From contig JAOZLL010000005.1 in the NCBI GenBank assembly GCA_029934835.1, positions 1 to 58,035 of the forward strand: a stretch of DNA of 58,035 nucleotides, read 5' to 3'. The stretch's first letter is position 1; the number at the start of each line of letters is the position of its first letter. The notes under the pieces are model-generated. The model worked only from the letters and a program-made list of their open reading frames with translations, made no database searches and was not told the DNA's origin. Positions 1 through 8,261 of the stretch are shown here, in pieces. The position numbers were made by a program, and so were the translations under genes. The stretch comes from Flavobacteriaceae bacterium. Its GTDB lineage: Bacteria; Bacteroidota; Bacteroidia; Flavobacteriales; Flavobacteriaceae.

Positions 1-176
1 AGGACAAGCTAGATGCTACAAATTTATATGATATTTTAGAAAATAAAGTATTACCAACCTTTTATGATAAGCCAAAAGAATGGTCAAAAATTGTATTTAA
101 TGGTATAGATGATGTAATTCCTGAATTTTCTAGTAAGAGAATGGCAACCCAATATTATAAAGAACTGTACAAGTAA
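1..176 (+). CDS. Alpha-glucan (glycogen) phosphorylase, C-terminal end only
   Basis: An open frame enters from the left edge (first full codon at base 3) and ends at TAA 174-176, giving 57 residues. The tail reads EWSKIVFNGIDDVIPEFSSK followed by RMATQYYKELYK. This resembles the extreme C-terminus of bacterial alpha-glucan family phosphorylases (GT35), where a W-x-x-x-x+x-x-I segment precedes a PxFsxxRM helix. Such an enzyme would phosphorolyse alpha-1,4-glucan to glucose-1-phosphate in the cytoplasm. The next gene is a GH13 amylase-like protein, which fits a storage-glucan cluster. A strong terminator follows. The call rests on a short tail and on context, so it is probable rather than certain. 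Confidence 0.65.
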   Translation, partial: DKLDATNLYDILENKVLPTFYDKPKEWSKIVFNGIDDVIPEFSSKRMATQYYKELYK

Positions 177-195
177 TTTATTAATAAATAGTTAT

Positions 196-225
196 AAAAA
201 ATGCGAGTGTAAACTCGCATTTTTT
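196..225 (+). terminator. Rho-independent terminator after the phosphorylase gene
   Basis: A perfect stem (AAAAATGCGAG / CTCGCATTTTT, loop TGTAAA) ends in a run of T. It lies 20 bases after the stop codon of the first gene, as expected for an intrinsic terminator. Confidence 0.85.
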
Positions 226-280
226 ATTTGTAAAAAAGAAATGAGTATTTTTATAGTTCATAAGTTTTTGATATTCAATA

Positions 281-320
281 GACCTACTAGGTTTTCAAAA
301 CCTATGAAACCTTGTGCAAA
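281..320. repeat. Palindromic spacer repeat (AGGTTTTCAAAACCT)
   Basis: Bases 289-303 form a perfect 15-base palindrome around a single C, with partial extension outward (ACCTACT on the left, ATGAAACCT on the right). It lies in the 310-base spacer before the amylase gene. It is of the same style, though not the same sequence, as the longer palindrome at 54088-54120. Confidence 0.45.
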
Positions 321-341
321 AAGTTTAATATAAACATCCAA

Positions 342-384
342 TTTTTTGCGTTCTTTGCGCATTCTTAGCGTTCTTTGCGTGAAC
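342..384 (+). repeat. Dispersed repeat element A, copy 1 (divergent)
   Basis: Contains TTTTTGCGTTCTTTGCGC, then TTCTTAGCG and TTCTTTGCGTGAAC. These are the TTTGCG and CTTAGCG words of element A (see the clearer copies at 4387-4420, 47874-47905 and 56875-56900), but rearranged and partly duplicated. It directly precedes element C copy 1. Confidence 0.5.
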
Positions 385-475
385 TGAGCATATATAATTT
401 TGACACCCAAGGGAATGATTAATAGCGAACACCATGTGTCACCTATTAAAATTATAGTTTAGACACATGAAACAA
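385..475 (+). repeat. Element C, copy 1: leader repeat with hairpin, upstream of the amylase gene
   Basis: The stretch from TGAGCATATATAATTTTGAC through the ATTAATAGCGAACACC block to GACACATGAAA closely matches 3768-3860 (copy 2). CATGTGTC at 433-440 pairs perfectly with GACACATG at 462-469 across a 21-base loop. In copy 2 one base of this stem differs but remains pairable (G:U). It ends about 12 bases before the amylase ATG, so it probably lies in the 5' untranslated leader. Confidence 0.6.
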
Positions 476-486
476 TAGAGGGAATA

Positions 487-2271
487 ATGAATAAAAGAAA
501 AACAGTCATATACCAAGTTTTTACGCGCTTGTTTGGAAATACTAAAACTACAAATAAGCCTTGGGGAACTATTGAAGAAAATGGTGTAGGAAAATTCAAT
601 GATTTTACCGAAAAGGCATTACAAGAAATTAAAAAATTAGGAGTAACTCATATTTGGTATACTGGCGTTTTACATCATGCTATGATTACTGATTACACGA
701 AATATGGTATATCTAAGGATCATCCTGATGTTGTAAAAGGCAGAGCAGGTTCACCTTATGCTATAAAAGATTACTATCAAGTAGATCCCGATCTTGCCGT
801 CAATCCATCAAAACGAATGGAAGAGTTTGAACAACTTATCAAACGAACACATACAGCAGGAATAAAAGTTTTAATTGATATTGTTCCTAATCATGTGGCT
901 CGAAAATATAAGGGTTTAAATAATCCAAATGGGATTGTTGATTTTGGGGTTAATGATGATACAAATGTAGTTTACAAAAAGGATAATAATTTTTATTATG
1001 TGGTAGGTGAAAAATTTAAAATACCAGAATGGAGAGATGGATATTTACCATTAGGAGGCGAAAATATTTCTGATTTTGGAACCTACGATGAATTTCCTGT
1101 AAAATGGACAGGTAATGGTTCAGGTTTGGCACAACCCGATTTTTATGATTGGTATGAAACTGTACGAATCAATTATGGAATTAAACCCGATGGATCTAAA
1201 GATTTTGATGAATTACCTGAAGGGTTTGACAAAAAGACAATTACGGAACATGCTGATTTTTGGAAGGATAAAGATATTTCCGATTCATGGATAAAATTTA
1301 AAGATATTGCCTTGTTTTGGTTAGCAAAAGGAGTTGATGGTTTTAGATATGATATGGCAGAAATGGTACCTGTTGAATTCTGGAGTTACATGAATTCTTC
1401 CATTAAAACAAAGAACCCCGATGCATTTTTATTAGCCGAAGTCTATAATCCTGATTTGTATCGACCTTACATTTATTTGGGTAAAATGGATTATCTCTAT
1501 GACAAGGTAGCCTTTTATGATTCCATAAAACATATAGTTAAAGGATATGGTTGGACTGACCATATACCCAACGTGCAAGATGAAATGGCTGATATTGAAC
1601 ATCAAATGCTCCATTTTTTAGAAAATCATGACGAACAACGTCTTCCCAGTGCTGATTTTGCTGGATTTGCTGAGAATGGGAAACCTGCTATGGTAGTTTC
1701 AGCAACTATTAGTAGTTCTCCAACACTAATTTATTTTGGACAAGAAGTAGGAGAGTCTGCAAATGAGAAAGCTGGATTTGGATCTCCTACACGAACGTCT
1801 ATATTCGATTATATTGGTGTGTCAAATCATCAAAGATGGATGAATAACAAAGAATTTGATGGCGGTCAATTAACTGAACAAGAGAAAAAACTAAGAGATT
1901 TTTACGAACGTTTATTAAATTTTACAATAAACAGTAGTGCGCTTATGGAGCATTATTTTGGTATTCACAGATTCAATAGAGAGCATACCGAAAATTACAA
2001 TCATCGTATTTTTTCATTTGTAAGATGGTCAAATGACGAGAAACTACTTATTGTTTCTAATTTTGATAGGAATAAAACTCATGAGTTTACTTTAAAAATT
2101 CCAAAAAATTTAATTTCTGATTGGGATTTAAAAGATGGTGAATATCAACTTACAGATAAATTGTATGGTGAAATCAGATCTATTTTAAAAGTTAAAAACA
2201 ATGTAGGTTTTGTAAAAGTCAAACTAAATCCGTTAGATTCATTAATTTTAAAAATGGATACTAAAGCTTAG
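487..2271 (+). CDS. GH13 alpha-amylase family protein
   Basis: A 594-residue cytoplasmic protein (no signal peptide) of the alpha-amylase superfamily. The four GH13 motifs are visible in order: DIVPNHVA near residue 130; GVDGFRYDMAEM near 281, with the nucleophile Asp; LLAEVYNP near 314, with the acid/base Glu; and FLENHDEQRLPS near 376, with the transition-state Asp. The N-terminus (VIYQVFTRLFGN) is that of flavobacterial amylase-like enzymes found next to glycogen phosphorylase and synthase genes. It probably acts on alpha-glucan or maltodextrin; the exact bond specificity cannot be read. It ends 18 bases from the convergent gene that follows, with no obvious terminator between them. ATG at 487 is used, just after the element C leader. 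Confidence 0.92.
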   Translation: MNKRKTVIYQVFTRLFGNTKTTNKPWGTIEENGVGKFNDFTEKALQEIKKLGVTHIWYTGVLHHAMITDYTKYGISKDHPDVVKGRAGSPYAIKDYYQVDPDLAVNPSKRMEEFEQLIKRTHTAGIKVLIDIVPNHVARKYKGLNNPNGIVDFGVNDDTNVVYKKDNNFYYVVGEKFKIPEWRDGYLPLGGENISDFGTYDEFPVKWTGNGSGLAQPDFYDWYETVRINYGIKPDGSKDFDELPEGFDKKTITEHADFWKDKDISDSWIKFKDIALFWLAKGVDGFRYDMAEMVPVEFWSYMNSSIKTKNPDAFLLAEVYNPDLYRPYIYLGKMDYLYDKVAFYDSIKHIVKGYGWTDHIPNVQDEMADIEHQMLHFLENHDEQRLPSADFAGFAENGKPAMVVSATISSSPTLIYFGQEVGESANEKAGFGSPTRTSIFDYIGVSNHQRWMNNKEFDGGQLTEQEKKLRDFYERLLNFTINSSALMEHYFGIHRFNREHTENYNHRIFSFVRWSNDEKLLIVSNFDRNKTHEFTLKIPKNLISDWDLKDGEYQLTDKLYGEIRSILKVKNNVGFVKVKLNPLDSLILKMDTKA

Positions 2272-2289
2272 TAAGTCTTGTGAAATTGT

Positions 2290-3534
2290 TTAATTCTTAT
2301 AATACTCACATTTGACTATCTCTAGGTTATCTGTTTGTTTATTTATAGTATTTTTAGGAGTATTAATAGGCGGATTAATTAGTTCTATCATTTCTATCAA
2401 ATCATCTTTAAAAACATCATCATCCCAAAAAAACAACTTTAGTGAATCTTGAGTAGTTACTCTAATAGTTGTTTCATCAGGTTGTGCCGAAAATGCATTA
2501 TTTACTGTTTTAGAAGTAAATTTAACAAAGTTTCCCGTTCTTAATTCCCAAAAAACATCAGGGTTTCCTTTGCCAATATTTGATTCTTTTTTACTAAAAA
2601 GTTGACCTAATGAACTAGTTGGATCATATTTTTTCTTTTCTACTAAAGCTTTATCTAACTTAAAATGAAAGCGATGTAAAATAGGTTGTATAAACTCAAT
2701 TTCTTTAACTTGTACTTCACTTAAAACCTTATTTTCATCGATTGTTGTAGCAAATATTTCAACAAATACTTCTTGTTTCTTGGCTGGTAAAACCAATTCA
2801 TTATATGGAATAAATATTTGATGAAAATTATTTGAACTTTCAATAGTAAAAATATCATTTCTATTATTTGGATTGTACAAAGAAATTATTTCACCAGTAT
2901 ATTTATCTTTTAATTGCACATTAAATACATATTTACCAATAAAAGGATTCTCTCTAAACCCATTTATTTGCTGATCAATAAACTTAGCTTCTGATGAAGA
3001 TCTAATTAATAGTCCAGGAGTTTTGTAATTGTCTTTATCTAAATAAACTTGATAATTTGTAAGTATAAAAAACTGTTCATCATAATCATATAATATTGGG
3101 ACATCAACAAAAAATTCTTTTTCAAAAAATACTGGAAAATGATAGTCTTTATAAGAAGCAGCTACTTTTAAAAAGAGCATATGTTTTCCTGATTTAAGTT
3201 TAATCTCTTCAAATGGAATGTCAAAAAACATATAATTTCCAAAATAATTATCTTTCTTGGCTTCTAATTCAACGATGGTTTTTTCGGATAGATTTTCCCA
3301 TATTTTTTGATCATTTTCATATAAAGAAACTCTAATAGTATATGGATATTTATAGGGAACTTTTGGATTGTTTGAAGTAATGATATTAAAATTAATATCT
3401 AAAGATGAACTTATATCATGCCTAAAATTTTCTACTTCAAAAGATTGTAGTTTTGGGTTGTATTCTTGTGCTTGAATTGAAATGGGCTTTAAAACAATTA
3501 TCAGTAATGTGATTAATTTTAATAATTCTTTCAT
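2290..3534 (-). CDS. Secreted protein of unknown function with possible C2-like C-terminal domain
   Basis: 414 residues starting with a cleavable signal peptide (hydrophobic run LLKLITLLIIVLKPISIQAQ, probable cut after QAQ), so exported to the periplasm or beyond. The body is rich in beta-strand-like alternation. Near residues 320-385 the pattern PDVFWELRTGNFVKFTS, then TIRVTTQDSLKLFFWDDD with FKDD after it, recalls C2 domains: an aromatic strand, then an acidic DDD/DD cluster that could bind calcium. No catalytic motif and no type IX sorting domain is seen. I do not recognise the family beyond this. It is a single gene convergent with the amylase gene. Confidence 0.75.
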   Translation of the reverse strand: MKELLKLITLLIIVLKPISIQAQEYNPKLQSFEVENFRHDISSSLDINFNIITSNNPKVPYKYPYTIRVSLYENDQKIWENLSEKTIVELEAKKDNYFGNYMFFDIPFEEIKLKSGKHMLFLKVAASYKDYHFPVFFEKEFFVDVPILYDYDEQFFILTNYQVYLDKDNYKTPGLLIRSSSEAKFIDQQINGFRENPFIGKYVFNVQLKDKYTGEIISLYNPNNRNDIFTIESSNNFHQIFIPYNELVLPAKKQEVFVEIFATTIDENKVLSEVQVKEIEFIQPILHRFHFKLDKALVEKKKYDPTSSLGQLFSKKESNIGKGNPDVFWELRTGNFVKFTSKTVNNAFSAQPDETTIRVTTQDSLKLFFWDDDVFKDDLIEMIELINPPINTPKNTINKQTDNLEIVKCEYYKN

Positions 3535-3723
3535 ATCATGTATATTAGTTTCAAATGTACAAAAAAGACTTGCTTATAAAAAAAATAAATAACAAAGAAT
3601 ATTTTATAAAGTTTGATAAGTACACAAACTATAAGTGAGCTAGAAAGTGTAGTGTAGAGTAAAACATTTTTAGTACTTTTGCTGTTAGTGAAGTGATATT
3701 CATAGTTTAGTTTTTTTAACTAT

Positions 3724-3754
3724 TCTTTGCGTCTCCACGTCTTGGCGGTTAAAA
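3724..3754 (+). repeat. Element A, copy 2
   Basis: TTCTTTGCGTCTCCACGTC then TTGGCGGTTAAAA: the TTTGCGTCT and GGCGGTTAAA words of element A with a few changes. An inverted tail fragment (TTACCGCTAAAA, 3826-3837) lies 70 bases further on, so element C copy 2 is bracketed by A-type sequence in opposite orientations. Confidence 0.6.
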
Positions 3755-3765
3755 ATTAATACAAC

Positions 3766-3858
3766 ATGAAACGAGCATGTACCATTTTGACCTCCAAGGA
3801 AATCATTAATAGCGAACACCATGTGTTACCGCTAAAAAATAAAAATATAGACACATGA
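3766..3858 (+). repeat. Element C, copy 2: leader repeat with hairpin covering a start codon
   Basis: Matches 385-475 over the block ATTAATAGCGAACACCATGT with few changes. CATGTGTT (3820-3827) pairs with GACACATG (3850-3857); the latter contains the ATG (3855) of the DUF6165 gene. The stem keeps pairing with a U:G where copy 1 has C:G. A 30-codon frame (ATG 3766 to TGA 3858) runs through it and overlaps the next gene's start as ATGA, but copies 1 and 3 do not preserve that frame. Confidence 0.55.
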
Positions 3859-4229
3859 AAATAGAAGTATCAAACGGTGAAATAGTTGACAAGCTAACGA
3901 TTATTGAGATTAAATTAAAACATATTCAAGATCCAGCAAAACGTAAAAATCTACAAAATGAATATGATGTTTTAGATGCTGCAGTAGCACAGATTATCAA
4001 GAAAGATCATGATTATTACAAAGAGCTTTTAAAAATAAATCAAGAATTGTGGGATATCGAAGATACTTGCCGTGATTTAGAACGTGCTAAAGATTTTGGA
4101 GAAGAATTCATTAAAACAACTCGCTCTGTATATTTCACTAATGATAAACGTTCTGAAGTGAAAAAACAAATTAATGAGTTAACTGGTTCTAGTTTGGTAG
4201 AGGAGAAGTCGTATCAAAAGTATGATTAG
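3855..4229 (+). CDS. DUF6165 family protein
   Basis: 124 residues: MKIEVSNGEIVDKLTIIEIK at the start, then a charged, strongly helical body with conserved-looking LWDIEDTCRDLE and a KTTRSVYFTNDKRSEVKKQI end. This matches what I know of DUF6165, small cytoplasmic proteins often encoded beside LPS or surface-sugar glycosyltransferases. Here a GT9 glycosyltransferase follows 180 bases downstream, consistent with that association. No enzymatic motif is seen. The ATG at 3855 lies inside the stem of the element C repeat. Confidence 0.8.
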   Translation: MKIEVSNGEIVDKLTIIEIKLKHIQDPAKRKNLQNEYDVLDAAVAQIIKKDHDYYKELLKINQELWDIEDTCRDLERAKDFGEEFIKTTRSVYFTNDKRSEVKKQINELTGSSLVEEKSYQKYD

Positions 4230-4234
4230 AAAAG

Positions 4235-4275
4235 ATATTAGACCACTTCGCTAATAGACATGAGATGTTAGACAG
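4235..4275. repeat. Heptad-style spacer repeat trace
   Basis: AGATATTAGACCACTTCGCT then AATAGACATGAGATGTTAGAC shows loosely repeated 7-base words (AGATATTAGAC, AGATGTTAGAC about 28 bases apart). It is noncoding and resembles the heptad tracts in the atp operon in style. Only one such copy was seen in the window. Confidence 0.35.
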
Positions 4276-4386
4276 TTATGTTTTTAGTTTGATAATTAGT
4301 TTATGTCATTCAAAGTGTAATACAATGAAACGAAGAATCTTTTCATCTGAAACAAGATTAGTTTTATATTATTCATAACCTATATA

Positions 4387-4420
4387 AACTTTGCGCCTCT
4401 GCGCCTTAGCGGTGAAAACT
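4387..4420 (+). repeat. Element A, copy 3, supplying a GTG start codon
   Basis: AACTTTGCGCCTCTGCGCC then TTAGCGGTGAAAACT is one of the best-conserved copies. The GTG inside GCGGTGAAAA (4412-4414) is the likely start codon of the GT9 gene, so this repeat forms both leader and start. Confidence 0.75.
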
Positions 4421-5470
4421 CCAAAGAACATATTAGTTATCAGATTCTCAGCTATGGGTGATGTAGTTTTGACCGTTCCGGTTATTCAAAATTTACTCAA
4501 AAAGTATCCCGAGACACAAATTTCCCTATTGACAAATTCTTTTTTCCATCCCTTTTTTGATGGAATTCCCAATTTAACTTTGTATCCTGTAGATCTTAAA
4601 GGGAAACACAAGGGGTTTTTGGGTTTATCAAAATTGGTAAAAGAATTGACAAGCAATCAACAATTTGATGTGATAATTGATTTACATTCCGTTATTCGTA
4701 CATGGGTGATTGGTGGTTTATTGAGATTAAAAGGAACTCCTGTTTTTCGCATTGAAAAAGGTCGATCAGAGAAGAAAGCTTTTGTTCAACGTAAAATTCG
4801 TGCTGTTTTATCTCATTCAACAGAACGTTATCAAGCTGTTTTTATGAAAGCTGGTTTTGATTTCTCGTTGGATAAAATCTTTTTAAATACAAGTAATAAG
4901 TTTGATACTCAAAAATATATCAATTCTAAGGTAATAAACATTGGTATTGCACCCTTTGCTGCTCATCAAAGTAAACAATGGGGCTTAGATAAAATAAATG
5001 AATTCATCCAACAGATAAATCAAAAGCATGAAGTGCAATTTTATTTGTTTGGAGGAGGAAAGAGTGAAGTTACTCAACTAAACGATTTAGCCAATAATTA
5101 TGATAATGCAACTAACATGGCAGGTAGTTTTAAACTAACACAAGAGTTAGAATTACTAAAAAATTTGGATGTATTGATTGCCATGGATTCTGGAAATATG
5201 CATATTGCCACATTATTGGGTATTCCTGTGGTTTCCATTTGGGGTGGTACACATCCTGATATTGGTTTTAATGCTTTGTATCAACCCAAAGAAAATAGCA
5301 TACAAATTACAACAGATGAATTACCGTGTAGACCATGTTCTGTTTTTGGCACCAATGATTGTAAGCTCAAAGAGACTCCTTTTGCTTGTATGACTAAGAT
5401 TGAACCAGAACGAGTAATTTCTCAATTGGTAAGTCTAGATATATTTGGTGAAAAAAAGTTAGATAACTGA
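4412..5470 (+). CDS. Glycosyltransferase family 9 (heptosyltransferase-like)
   Basis: About 352 residues. The GT9 (GT-B fold, ADP-heptose:LPS heptosyltransferase) pattern is clear: IRFSAMGDVVLTVPVIQNLL at the N-terminus, a central IDLHSVIRTWVIG segment, and the C-terminal nucleotide-sugar site AMDSGNMHIATLLGIPVVSI with WGGTHPDIGF. A Cys-containing tail (CRPCSVFG, CKLKETPFACM) is typical of GT9. It probably adds a sugar to the LPS core on the inner face of the membrane. The frame extends up to TTG 4391, but that lies wholly in element A. GTG 4412 gives MKTPKNILVIRFSAMGD, which fits the family start, so I prefer it. Confidence 0.88.
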   Translation: MKTPKNILVIRFSAMGDVVLTVPVIQNLLKKYPETQISLLTNSFFHPFFDGIPNLTLYPVDLKGKHKGFLGLSKLVKELTSNQQFDVIIDLHSVIRTWVIGGLLRLKGTPVFRIEKGRSEKKAFVQRKIRAVLSHSTERYQAVFMKAGFDFSLDKIFLNTSNKFDTQKYINSKVINIGIAPFAAHQSKQWGLDKINEFIQQINQKHEVQFYLFGGGKSEVTQLNDLANNYDNATNMAGSFKLTQELELLKNLDVLIAMDSGNMHIATLLGIPVVSIWGGTHPDIGFNALYQPKENSIQITTDELPCRPCSVFGTNDCKLKETPFACMTKIEPERVISQLVSLDIFGEKKLDN

Positions 5471-5479
5471 TAACTGAGG

Positions 5480-6127
5480 CTATTCTGTTGTGTCTAAAGT
5501 AGAATTTCCATTAAAAGTATTCATTGTGTTCCCCAAGCCCGCAGTCCCAAATGACAAAATGGCTTTGGCTGCTTTATCAATACGCTGTGTTATTTTATCT
5601 CGTTCAGCATCTTGCCATTTTCCTAAAACAAAATCACTCTGTCTTCCTTTAGAAAATTCGTTTCCAATACCAAAACGTAATCGCGAATACACTGATGTCC
5701 CCAATAACTCTTGAATGTTTTGTAAACCATTGTGACCACCTGCACCTCCTTTAGATTTCAATCGCAAAGCTCCTACTGGTAAACTTAAATCATCGCAGAT
5801 AACTAATAGATTTTCACTTGGAATATTTTCTTTTGTTTGCCAATAACGTACCGCTTTCCCACTTAAATTCATATAAGTTGAAGGTTTGAGTAATATGAAT
5901 GTTCTTCCTTTATATCTAAATTTTGAAAGGGATCCCAACTTATTTGATTCAAAATTCACTTCTTCTATTTTGGCCAATGCATCTAGTATTTCAAAACCAA
6001 TATTATGGCGTGTGTTATCGTATTTTGCTCCAATATTTCCGAGTCCAACAATTAAATATTTTTTCATAAAATCTTCACTTTCATTTTTTGTGCCAAATAC
6101 AGATTTAAAAAATTGAATTAAATACAT
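5480..6127 (-). CDS. pth: Peptidyl-tRNA hydrolase
   Basis: 215 residues from ATG 6127. It cleaves peptidyl-tRNA released from stalled ribosomes. Family residues are visible: GLGNIGAKYDNTRHNIGFE, with catalytic His near 41 and the Asn before it; KPSTYMNLSG, with substrate-binding Asn; ICDDLSLPVG, with the catalytic Asp; and the GGAGGHNGL loop. The first 20 residues (MYLIQFFKSVFGTKNESEDF) are an extension before MKKYLIVGLGN; similar extensions occur in flavobacterial Pth, but ATG 6067 is an alternative start. It is convergent with the GT9 gene (9 bases between stops) and divergent from coaX. Confidence 0.95.
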   Translation of the reverse strand: MYLIQFFKSVFGTKNESEDFMKKYLIVGLGNIGAKYDNTRHNIGFEILDALAKIEEVNFESNKLGSLSKFRYKGRTFILLKPSTYMNLSGKAVRYWQTKENIPSENLLVICDDLSLPVGALRLKSKGGAGGHNGLQNIQELLGTSVYSRLRFGIGNEFSKGRQSDFVLGKWQDAERDKITQRIDKAAKAILSFGTAGLGNTMNTFNGNSTLDTTE

Positions 6128-6152
6128 CAAATTAAAATTATCTATTTAAAAG

Positions 6153-6183
6153 TTGGGTAAAAAAATACTTATATGTACTTTCG
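6153..6183 (+). promoter_or_regulatory. Candidate promoter of the coaX-lptC cluster
   Basis: TTG at 6153-6155 and TACTTTCG at 6176-6183 are separated by 20 bases. This fits the Bacteroidota -33/-7 pattern (TTTG, about 19-21, TAnnTTTG) with one mismatch in each box. It lies 47 bases before the coaX ATG. Confidence 0.5.
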
Positions 6184-6229
6184 TATTCCCTCATTTAAAC
6201 TTTGGACAAAGATAATTTATTAATCTGAA

Positions 6230-6952
6230 ATGTATTTAATCATTGATATTGGAAATACCAGTGTAAAAACAGCTCTTTTTAAAAAAGACAAGTTGATAGA
6301 TTTAAAACGATTTCAACTAGCTAACTTTATTTCTGTGATTTATGAAATTTCTAAAACACATATAATTAAATATGCTTTAATTTCTTCTGTTGGAAAATTA
6401 TCAAAAGAAAATATAAAAGATTTGGAAGGCTTGTTTCCTTGCATGGAATTAACCCATAAGTCTAAACTGCCTTTCTACAACAAATATGATACTCCTAAAA
6501 CATTAGGTGTTGATAGACTTGCATTAGTTGGTGCTGCAGTTTCACAATTTCCAAATAAAAATGTTTTAGTTATTGATGCTGGAACTTGTGTAACCTATGA
6601 TTTTGTTACGCAACAAAAAAACTATTTGGGTGGTGCAATTTCACCTGGAGTCAATAGTCGTTATAAATCATTACACGATTATACCGAAAACCTACCATTA
6701 TTAGAAAAACAACAACCTATAAGTATTACAGGAGATTCAACAGTAAATTCAATTCACTCTGGAGTAGTCAATGGGATTTCTAGAGAAATAGATGGTGTCA
6801 TCACTCAATATCAAGAGATTTATAAAAAATTAACAGTAGTTTTAACAGGAGGTGATGCTGAATTTTTGTCCAGTCAACTAAAAAACAGCATCTTTGTCCG
6901 TCCTTTTTTTTTAGCAGAAGGACTTTATACAATTTTGAAATTTAATATATAA
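6230..6952 (+). CDS. coaX: Type III pantothenate kinase
   Basis: 240 residues. It phosphorylates pantothenate, the first step of coenzyme A synthesis. Visible motifs: DIGNTSVK at 6-13 (ATP phosphate binding), TLGVDRLALVGAA near 91 (catalytic Asp in GxDR), VIDAGTCVTYDFV, and the GGAISPGVNSRYKSLH loop. Length is normal for CoaX. The stop TAA overlaps the next ATG by one base (TAATG), so translation of the outer-membrane gene is probably coupled. It heads the envelope cluster coaX-OMP-TPR-lptC-sprE. Confidence 0.95.
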   Translation: MYLIIDIGNTSVKTALFKKDKLIDLKRFQLANFISVIYEISKTHIIKYALISSVGKLSKENIKDLEGLFPCMELTHKSKLPFYNKYDTPKTLGVDRLALVGAAVSQFPNKNVLVIDAGTCVTYDFVTQQKNYLGGAISPGVNSRYKSLHDYTENLPLLEKQQPISITGDSTVNSIHSGVVNGISREIDGVITQYQEIYKKLTVVLTGGDAEFLSSQLKNSIFVRPFFLAEGLYTILKFNI

Positions 6953-8244
6953 TGATAAAAAGAATTAGCCTTTTAATAACAATGATGTCGGTTGTTGTTG
7001 GTTTTAGTCAAATAAATAATATTTCGCCTTATTCCTATTTTGGCATTGGCGATTATAGCCAACAAAATACTGTTGCATCAAGTAGCATGGGTGGATTAAG
7101 TGTTTCAACAAATAATTCACACGAAATAAATTTCAACAATCCCGCAGCTAATGCCTCTTTAGGATTTACCATTTTTAGCATAGCAGGTAATACAAATTTT
7201 TTAAAAATTAATGATGGAAACACAGAACAAAATGCATCTTTTACTAATTTAACATATATAGCATTAGGTTTTCCGATAGGGGAAAAAGCAGGTATGTTTA
7301 TAGGTTTACAACCCAACTCTAATGTGGGTTATAGTATTACGGAAGAAATATATAATGTTGATGAAACTATTATTGAAGCTAATATTTTTAATGGAAATGG
7401 TGGTACCAATAGATTTTTTGGAAGTTTTGGATATGAAGTTATTGATGGACTTAGATTAGGAGTTGAAGCTGAGTATGTTTTTGGTAAGATAGATAACAAT
7501 TTGATTAATCAGAGATTAGATGTTGCTCTAAGTACAAGATATCAATTAGAATCTAATATTTCTGGAAGTAGTATGAAATTTGGTGTTCAATATCAAAAAG
7601 AAATAAAAGAAGGATTAGAATTAAAAGCCGGAATTACCGCAAAGTTTAAGAATACGTTGAAATCTGATACCGATGAACTTATGTACTCTTTTAGTTATAA
7701 TGGTTTTGGTCAAGAGATTCCACAAGACACATTAATCAGTAATTCTGAAGTTTCTGGAAAAATCGCACGACCTTTTTCATGGTCAGGAGGCTTAGGATTA
7801 GGGAAACAAGATACTTGGTATGCTGGTGTTGAATATGCCGCACAAGATGCCTTAAATTTTGATGAGAGTGTTTACCATAGTAATAACAAAATTGTTTATG
7901 AACCAAGTTCTAAATTATCCATAGGTGGTTTTTGGTTACCAAAGAAAAATTCTATAACTAACTATTGGCATCGTGTTACATATCGTGCAGGTGTTAAATT
8001 TGAAAGTCCAGGTTTGAGTATAAACACATCTAGCGATTCAGGAGAATTTACATCAATTGATGACTTTGGCATATCTTTTGGTTTAGGCTTACCGATTGGC
8101 AACCAATTATCACAAATTAATATTGGTTTAGAGTACGGTAACAGAGGTGACACTTCAAACGGACTCATTAAAGAAAAATATTATAACTTGCGCCTCAGCT
8201 TAAATTTGGCCGATAAATGGTTCCAAAAACGTAAAATTAATTAA
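6952..8244 (+). CDS. Outer-membrane beta-barrel protein (coaX-linked)
   Basis: 430 residues with a signal peptide (KRISLLITMMSVVVGFSQ). The mature start INNISPYSYFGIGDYSQQNT, followed by alternating hydrophobic/polar strands with many Gly and aromatic residues, predicts a beta-barrel. The fold resembles FadL/OmpP1-type transporters of Bacteroidota, including SMGGLSVSTNN near the N-terminus. Substrate unknown. It starts inside the coaX stop codon and is 17 bases from the TPR gene, so it belongs to the same operon. The family is usually annotated only as putative outer membrane protein in this position. Confidence 0.85.
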   Translation: MIKRISLLITMMSVVVGFSQINNISPYSYFGIGDYSQQNTVASSSMGGLSVSTNNSHEINFNNPAANASLGFTIFSIAGNTNFLKINDGNTEQNASFTNLTYIALGFPIGEKAGMFIGLQPNSNVGYSITEEIYNVDETIIEANIFNGNGGTNRFFGSFGYEVIDGLRLGVEAEYVFGKIDNNLINQRLDVALSTRYQLESNISGSSMKFGVQYQKEIKEGLELKAGITAKFKNTLKSDTDELMYSFSYNGFGQEIPQDTLISNSEVSGKIARPFSWSGGLGLGKQDTWYAGVEYAAQDALNFDESVYHSNNKIVYEPSSKLSIGGFWLPKKNSITNYWHRVTYRAGVKFESPGLSINTSSDSGEFTSIDDFGISFGLGLPIGNQLSQINIGLEYGNRGDTSNGLIKEKYYNLRLSLNLADKWFQKRKIN

Positions 8245-8261
8245 CTGTAAAAACCTAAAAG

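Noticed and set aside
3766-3858. 30-codon ORF with ATGA coupling to the DUF6165 gene
   Set aside because: It runs through element C; the other copies of the repeat have stops in this frame, so it is probably accidental.
4391-4411. TTG start for the GT9 gene, seven codons upstream
   Set aside because: These codons lie wholly inside element A, and the GTG at 4412 gives the normal GT9 N-terminus.
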